Assembly: GCA_039028155.1 (NCBI GenBank)
Contig: JBCCIS010000019.1
Coordinates: forward strand, 1-64,000
Reading direction: 5' to 3'
Origin: Pseudomonadota bacterium
GTDB taxonomy: Bacteria > Pseudomonadota > Alphaproteobacteria > SP197
Length of the DNA stretch: 64,000 nt
Shown here: one piece after another, positions 58,940 through 64,000 of the stretch
Layout: each line of letters opens with the position of its first letter
Numbering within the stretch: position 1 is the first letter of the stretch
Program-made: the position numbers and the translations under genes
The notes under the pieces: generated by a model
Database searches by the model: none
Seen by the model: only the letters and a program-made list of their open reading frames with translations
Told to the model about the DNA's origin: nothing

Positions 58940-59848
58940 TCAATCCCTCAGCGAAATTTCACGCAGGCCGTCGGCCAGCAGGTTGAACCCGATCACCAGG
59001 CTTGAGATCGCGATCGACGGGAAGATCGCCATGTGCGGGAACACAGTGATCATCGCGCGCGCTTGCGAAACCATGCTACCCCAGTCGGGGTCCGGCGGCG
59101 GCAGGCCGAGGCCCAGGAAACCGAGGACGCCGATTGCGATGATGGTATAGCCCATGCGCAGGCACGCATCGACGATGATGGGACCGCGCGCGTTCGGCAG
59201 AAGCTCGACCAGCATGATGTAAAAGCTGGTCTCACCGCGAATCTGTGCCGCCGATACATACTCCAACCCTCGTATGTCGAGAACCAAGCCGCGAACGATA
59301 CGCGCGATGGCCGGCGACGCCGCGGCGGTAACCGCAACGACGACGTTGACTGCCGATGGTCCAAAGGCCGACAGCAGAACGATAAAGAGAATGATCAGCG
59401 GGAACGACAGGATGATGTTGACGACAAACGAGACGATGCTGTCTACCCAACCGCCGAAGTAGCCAGACAAAACGCCCAGCGCGATGCCGACCGCGTAGGC
59501 CACGATCATGGCGATCGGCGCGACGGACAGGATGCGCTGCGCGCCGAAAATGATGCGCGAAAGAATGTCACGGCCACTGTCATCGGTACCCAACCAATGT
59601 AGCGCGCTCGGACCTTGCATGGCCGCGGTGAAATCAGACTCATTGGGGTCATAGGGCGCCAGCACCGGCGCAAAGAGGGCAACGATTACCCAAAACAGAA
59701 CAATCGAGATGCCAATTATGGCGGCCCACGATTCACGAAGCAGACCGACGTTGTAGAGAATCTTGGCGAAACCCTGGCGGTCGGGTTGTTCGGAACTCTT
59801 GGGCGCACCCGGAGCCGGAGCGACTTGATCTTGCGTCTGATCGGTCAT
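58940..59848 (-). CDS. dipeptide/nickel-type ABC transporter permease, DppC-like
   Basis: A 302-residue permease with an N-terminal cytoplasmic tail, five to six helices and the BPD_transp_1 EAA-type loop (EYVSAAQIRGETSFYIMLVE). LGTDDSGRDILSRIIFGAQR is the DppC-type extracellular segment. The start at 59848 follows the permease-B stop by 10 bp. It ends 4 bp before the ATPase. Confidence 0.92.
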   Translation of the reverse strand: MTDQTQDQVAPAPGAPKSSEQPDRQGFAKILYNVGLLRESWAAIIGISIVLFWVIVALFAPVLAPYDPNESDFTAAMQGPSALHWLGTDDSGRDILSRIIFGAQRILSVAPIAMIVAYAVGIALGVLSGYFGGWVDSIVSFVVNIILSFPLIILFIVLLSAFGPSAVNVVVAVTAAASPAIARIVRGLVLDIRGLEYVSAAQIRGETSFYIMLVELLPNARGPIIVDACLRMGYTIIAIGVLGFLGLGLPPPDPDWGSMVSQARAMITVFPHMAIFPSIAISSLVIGFNLLADGLREISLRD

Positions 59849-59858
59849 GGCATGCCCC

Positions 59859-60872
59859 TCACGTGAACCGGATTCGCGGATTGATGTACATGTACCCGAC
59901 GTCACCGATCAGCTGCGTCGTCACCGCGATGAACACGGCAATCAGCGTTGCCGCTTCGACCAATGTAACGTCACCGAACAAAGCGGCTTCCAAAATCATC
60001 CGGCCGAATCCCGGATAGCTGAACGCAACTTCGGTCACGACCACGCCGGAAATAAGGAAGGGAATTTGCAGCAGGATGACCGTGAACGGGGTGATCAGCG
60101 CGTTACGCAGCGCATGACGCATAATGACGGTCTTGTAAGGCAAACCCTTCAAGATGGCCGTTCGAATGTAGGGTTTGGTCATTACTTCGACCATGGAACC
60201 GCGCACCATGCGCGCGACATAACCGAAGTCATAGAGAACGAGCACCGCGACCGGGAGCACCATCTGTGACGCCCATGACCACTCATCAAACCCCTGCAGT
60301 GTGCTTGTACCGGGAAGAATTGTCAGCCAGGCAACAAATATCGCCATGAGGAAAGTTGCCGAGGCAAACTCCGGTATCGATGTCAGCGTTATCCCCGTAT
60401 AGGACAAACTTCGGTCGAGCACGCTGCCCTCGCGCATCCCCGACAAAACTCCGAATACAAGGGACAAGGGCACAATGATCGCAAAGGCGATGGCGGCCAG
60501 TACCAGCGTGTTGCCCAGCCGGTCCCAGATGATGTCGTTGACCGGGACCTTGAACAGCGTCGAATAGCCGAAATTCCCGAAGTATTGGTCGCCGCGTGGA
60601 TCGCTGAAGTTCAGTTCAAGCTCGGGGTTCTGTAGTGGATCGGCGATCACGCCGGTCAACACACCCATCCAGCGCACATAGCGCACCAGCAGCGGATCAC
60701 CCAGACTTAGCTTCTCGTAGAGGATCTCTTTTTGGGCTTCGGTCGCGTATGGACCAAGCGTCTTGCTTGCCACGTTGCCCGGCGTGAATTCGTAAAGTGC
60801 GAACACTAGGAATGACGCGACGACCATGGTGACGATCAGCATCACCACGCGCCTCAGGAAGAAAAAAAGCAT
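59859..60872 (-). CDS. dipeptide/nickel-type ABC transporter permease, DppB-like
   Basis: A 337-residue permease opening with the DppB helix (LRRVVMLIVTMVVASFLVFA) and ending PGFGRMILEAALFGDVTLVE, typical of DppB. The EAA loop is YIRTAILKGLPYKTVIMRHA. It is the first gene of the operon. No periplasmic binding protein gene is upstream; the next gene is divergent, so the binding protein must be elsewhere. Confidence 0.92.
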   Translation of the reverse strand: MLFFFLRRVVMLIVTMVVASFLVFALYEFTPGNVASKTLGPYATEAQKEILYEKLSLGDPLLVRYVRWMGVLTGVIADPLQNPELELNFSDPRGDQYFGNFGYSTLFKVPVNDIIWDRLGNTLVLAAIAFAIIVPLSLVFGVLSGMREGSVLDRSLSYTGITLTSIPEFASATFLMAIFVAWLTILPGTSTLQGFDEWSWASQMVLPVAVLVLYDFGYVARMVRGSMVEVMTKPYIRTAILKGLPYKTVIMRHALRNALITPFTVILLQIPFLISGVVVTEVAFSYPGFGRMILEAALFGDVTLVEAATLIAVFIAVTTQLIGDVGYMYINPRIRFT

Positions 60873-61093
60873 TGCCCCTGCCTCAATCGCCCATGAAATC
60901 CGCCCGTCTTAGCCGGCTTTAGCCGATCTTGCAGGCTGGATCGGGAGGCATTCTGCGGATCGTGCCGGGCCTTGTCCATAGCGACACCGGCAAATTCTGT
61001 TCCAAACCGACCGCCTGGATCGATCGTGATATCGCTCGTTGGCGACCTAATTTTGGCGTTGCACAATGCGCCGTGAACAGCACCGGAGCCATC

Positions 61094-61756
61094 ATGGATA
61101 AGCCGCAATCGGTCGCCGATTTGACTGAACTGGGCCGTGTTCGCCTCTCTGAACACTTCTTTATGCGCGAAATGCTCTACAGCGAAGTCGCCAACTATCA
61201 TGGCGTGCCGAACATGCCCGACGACCCCGACACCGCGATCGCGGCGGGCAAAAGGCTTTGCGAGGAAATCCTCGAACCGCTTTATCGCGCGTTCGGCCAC
61301 GTCACGATTCGCAGCGCCTTTCGCAGCCGCACCTTGAACGGCTTCTGTCATGAAAAGCACATGGAACTCTTGGCCCGTGGCGAAGCGGATCACGCCTACT
61401 ACTGCGCGGACAACACCTATAACCGCGCGCGCCACGGCTGGGACCAGCGTGACGACGACGGATTCATGGGCGCGACCGTTTCCGCTGTCATCCCCTGGTA
61501 CCTACCGCGCTTTGAACAGACGGGCGACCCGCGTCCGTTGGCGTGGTGGATCAGGGATCACATTCCCGCCTATTCCCAGATCGTGTTTTTCCCATGGATG
61601 TGCGCCTTCAACATTCGCTGGTACGAAGGCCCCAGCGCAAAGCCGATTCAAATTGACGACGGCGGACCGGGTGACCTCGAACTGTTGACCGATACATCGA
61701 TGGATAACTTCAACGACGACCACAGCGCGCTTTATGAAGGTTTCCCGACACCGTGA
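61094..61756 (+). CDS. peptidase M15-like / hedgehog-fold protein
   Basis: A 220-residue protein with RVRLSEHFFMREMLYSEVAN near residue 17 and VTIRSAFRSRTLNGFCHEKH near 67, the wording of M15-like DD-peptidase-fold proteins; later HAYYCADNTYNRARHGWD and a C-terminal WMCAFNIRWYEGPS. Zinc ligands are not clearly complete. No signal peptide is visible. GGAG precedes the ATG. It is divergent from the ABC operon and only 17 bp from the next gene. Confidence 0.65.
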   Translation: MDKPQSVADLTELGRVRLSEHFFMREMLYSEVANYHGVPNMPDDPDTAIAAGKRLCEEILEPLYRAFGHVTIRSAFRSRTLNGFCHEKHMELLARGEADHAYYCADNTYNRARHGWDQRDDDGFMGATVSAVIPWYLPRFEQTGDPRPLAWWIRDHIPAYSQIVFFPWMCAFNIRWYEGPSAKPIQIDDGGPGDLELLTDTSMDNFNDDHSALYEGFPTP

Positions 61757-61773
61757 CATGACACGAGGCAACC

Positions 61774-62109
61774 ATGCGTCTGCACCACCTTTACCTCATT
61801 CTGTGTGTCGTTGGTTTCATCGTCCCTTACGCGGAGTTCGTTTCCTGGCTGGTCGACAACGGCATCGACATTCCCGCCTTCTTCGACGCCATGCTGATCA
61901 ACGGCATCAGCCGCTTCTTTGTGTGGGATGTCTTGATCTCCGCCGTCGCCGTGTTGGTCGCGACCTATGCGTGGCGTGACAAACTGCCTGTTCGATGGCC
62001 ACCTGTTGTCGCAACCCTTCTGATCGGTGTCTCACTTGGCCTGCCGCTGCTGCTTTATCTGATGGAAAAGCAGAAGACGGGTGGCGCCCCAGCCTCGGCC
62101 TGGCGCTAG
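61774..62109 (+). CDS. DUF2834 family membrane protein
   Basis: A 111-residue protein with three helices (about 5-25, 46-64 and 77-94) and the family opening MRLHHLYLILCVVGFIVPYA. GAGG precedes the ATG. Function unknown. Its end overlaps the convergent oxidoreductase stop by 4 bp. Confidence 0.82.
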   Translation: MRLHHLYLILCVVGFIVPYAEFVSWLVDNGIDIPAFFDAMLINGISRFFVWDVLISAVAVLVATYAWRDKLPVRWPPVVATLLIGVSLGLPLLLYLMEKQKTGGAPASAWR

Positions 62110-64000
62110 AGCGCTAACGCCAGCTTGCGGCCTTCGTAGATCGCGGCGGCGGCTTTGCGTGGCGCGAGACTGTCGCCGATGTTGTGAAGCGCGAATCCGT
62201 CGTCGCCTTCCAGCTCGTCGAACAAGTTTCGAACCGGCGCGTTGACCGTTGCGGTGACAAGTGTGTCGAAGTCGCATCGAACGACGGCGTCATCCAATGT
62301 GGATTGAAGCGACGCGGTGTTGCCGTCCCATGACAACAACGCGGTCTCTGTCAGACATACCACCTTCAACTGTGCCAGGCGTTTGATCAGCGGCGGTGTG
62401 GCGGCGCTGTTGACCAGTTCGGCGCCAACCACCGGATGGCGCGTGACGATGGTGACGTCATGGCCCTCCTCGGCGAGCTTCAGCGCGGTGCCGGCGCCCG
62501 GCCATTGGCCGAGGTCGTCAAGCACGAGCACCCGTTTGCCGCAGGCGGCACTGCCGTCGAGAACATCCTCGATCGCGAAGACATTCGCCTGGTCGACGCC
62601 CGGCAGGCGCTCGCGGAACGGCAGGGAACGCTGATAGCCGTCGCGCGCCGGTAGCGATCCCGTTGCATTGATAACCGTCTCCCAGTCACCGTCCCGCACG
62701 GCCTGGGCCGTCATGGTGACGCCGCGCCGCACCTCGACCTGCAACTGGGTGAGCTGGGTGTCGTACCAGGCGATCAGGTCGTCGATGACGTGGCGGCGCG
62801 GTTGACGCGCCGCGAGCCGGAACCGGCCGCCCAGATCGTTCGACTGTTCGACCAGCGTCACCTGGTGGCCCCGCTCGGCGGCGACGCGCGCGGCTTCCAG
62901 CCCCGCCGGTCCGCCGCCAACAACCAGAACACGTTTTGGTTTGTCGGCCGGCGTGAAGCGGTCGCCCTGCCACTGCCATTCCCGCCCCGCCGACGGGTTC
63001 ACCAGACATGAGACCCAATAGTCGCGGGCGCGCCGGCCCCAACACAGCTGGTTGCAGGAGATGCAGGGGCGAATGTCCGCGGCCCTGCCCTCGCGCGCCT
63101 TGTTGGCGAGATGCGGATCGGCGATCTGGCCGCGCACGATCGAGACCAAATCCGCCTGGCCGCTGGCGATGACCTGCTCGGCGTTCTCCGGCGTGCGGAC
63201 ATGGCTTTCGGCCTGCACGACCGCGTGATGGCAGACCTCGCGGATCGAAGCGGCGAGCGGCGGCCCCTTCATCTCGTCAACCATGAAGGTCGGGATGATC
63301 TCGGCGAAGTTATAGAAACTACCGGTACCGACGGAGACATAATCCATCAGGCCGCGCTCATCGTGCCAGGCGACGATTTCCAGAACCGCCTCTAACGGTA
63401 GTCCGTTCGTCGTCAGATCGTCGCCGGAAACCGAAAGGCCGAGTACATAGTCATCACCGCAAGCCTTGCGTATGCGTTCCAGGATCGTCGCGGAAAACCG
63501 GCAGCGGTTCTCCAGAGAACCGCCCCAGCGGTCGTCGCGGCGGTTGGTAATCGGCGACCAGAACTGGTCTGCCAGACAGTTGTAGGCAGCAAGCAGATCG
63601 TTACCGTCGAAGCCCGCCCGTTTCGAACGTTCCGCCGCCGCGACGTAGGCATCGATGACCTCCTCGATCTCCGCCTCGGTCATGCCGTGGCTGCCGTCGG
63701 CGTCCTTGAGCGACGGCAAGCCCGAAGGTGACCAGTTGGCGTGCCAGGAATTGTCGAAGTCCGCGTGCTGGCCTGAATGATTGAGCTGCTGGATCATCAC
63801 CGTGCCGTGTTCATGGCAGGCATCGGTGATGGCGGTGAGACCGGGAATGATGTCATCGCCGATCAGAAAACGGCCGCGGGTCAGCGCCCCGGAGGGATGG
63901 ACCGAAGCGCCCTCGACGACGATCATCCCGGCGCCGCCCAATGCGCGTTCGCGATAGTACGCGAAATGACGCGGCCCAGGCATGCCGTCATGGCTCATGT
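62106..64000 (-). CDS. FMN/FAD/Fe-S oxidoreductase of the TMADH/DCR family, 5' end outside window
   Basis: At least 630 residues are encoded; the gene continues beyond the right edge, since the barrel's first strands are missing. GMPGPRHFAYYRERALGGAG is the early barrel segment, and the Fe-S motif is the complete C-x2-C-x3-C-x11-C set (CISCNQLCWGRRARDYWVSC). The Rossmann half begins RVLVVGGGPAGLEAARVAAE. It is related to the two DgcA-like copies but is a separate subgroup with all four cysteines. Substrate may be a methylated amine or an enoate. Confidence 0.85.
   Translation of the reverse strand, partial: MSHDGMPGPRHFAYYRERALGGAGMIVVEGASVHPSGALTRGRFLIGDDIIPGLTAITDACHEHGTVMIQQLNHSGQHADFDNSWHANWSPSGLPSLKDADGSHGMTEAEIEEVIDAYVAAAERSKRAGFDGNDLLAAYNCLADQFWSPITNRRDDRWGGSLENRCRFSATILERIRKACGDDYVLGLSVSGDDLTTNGLPLEAVLEIVAWHDERGLMDYVSVGTGSFYNFAEIIPTFMVDEMKGPPLAASIREVCHHAVVQAESHVRTPENAEQVIASGQADLVSIVRGQIADPHLANKAREGRAADIRPCISCNQLCWGRRARDYWVSCLVNPSAGREWQWQGDRFTPADKPKRVLVVGGGPAGLEAARVAAERGHQVTLVEQSNDLGGRFRLAARQPRRHVIDDLIAWYDTQLTQLQVEVRRGVTMTAQAVRDGDWETVINATGSLPARDGYQRSLPFRERLPGVDQANVFAIEDVLDGSAACGKRVLVLDDLGQWPGAGTALKLAEEGHDVTIVTRHPVVGAELVNSAATPPLIKRLAQLKVVCLTETALLSWDGNTASLQSTLDDAVVRCDFDTLVTATVNAPVRNLFDELEGDDGFALHNIGDSLAPRKAAAAIYEGRKLALAL

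Overview
The window is gene-dense, high-GC DNA with a typical alphaproteobacterial look: translationally coupled operons, many stop/start overlaps, GTG and TTG starts, and a dgcA-dgcB-etfA-etfB cluster. The protein families point to a free-living, probably aquatic or soil, aerobic member of the Rhodospirillales/Rhizobiales type. No rRNA, tRNA, CRISPR array or intact transposon was seen.

Layout. 1-5.5 kb: start of a proline iminopeptidase-like gene, a fatty acid desaturase divergent from an XRE-regulator/GFA/PhnD-like operon, an MT-A70 methyltransferase, an ACT-like protein and a GNAT. 5.5-11.6 kb: a LysR regulator divergent from a GcvT/DmdA-like aminomethyltransferase, a SAM methyltransferase, and an APH-like kinase lying between a frameshifted fragment of an M24 gene and the intact M24 gene. 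11.7-17.6 kb: the dgcA-dgcB-etfA-etfB (dimethylglycine-demethylase type) operon. 17.7-22.4 kb: GFA, a membrane protein, NicO plus DUF1007 (metal transport), a cupin and a serine hydrolase. 22.4-31.5 kb: an MHS transporter, a DMGDH/sarcosine-dehydrogenase-like flavoprotein, a TPR protein, an orphan CoxL-type molybdoenzyme, a VOC protein and a Rieske oxygenase. 31.5-37.2 kb: VOC, a Fur-box-preceded secreted RTX/beta-propeller protein, GST, a small secreted protein and a condensation-fold acyltransferase. 37.6-43.5 kb: GNAT-YoaP, a second DgcA-like enzyme and a DadA-like oxidase, divergent from an MttB-family methyltransferase. 43.7-50.8 kb: a CelD-like GNAT coupled to a secreted chorismate mutase, a cobalt-type nitrile hydratase with its activator, PhzF, and a DUF418-like/membrane/esterase operon. 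50.9-60.9 kb: soxBDAG (heterotetrameric sarcosine oxidase) with a coupled HAD hydrolase, preceded by a dipeptide-type ABC transporter that has no binding protein. 61-64 kb: M15-like peptidase, DUF2834 protein and a third Fe-S/FMN/FAD oxidoreductase running off the window.

How the genes work together. The theme is uptake and stepwise demethylation of methylated ammonium compounds. Candidate steps are a Rieske oxygenase or MttB-type corrinoid transfer on a quaternary amine, DgcAB with its own ETF on the dimethylated amine, and DMGDH-like enzyme and SoxBDAG on dimethylglycine or sarcosine. C1 units would be released as formaldehyde or methylene-THF. The most interesting leads are an M24 protein with DddP-like residue spacing in the dgc operon, the DgcA2/DadA/GNAT-YoaP/MttB locus, and a Fur-box-linked six-repeat calcium propeller fused to an RTX tail.
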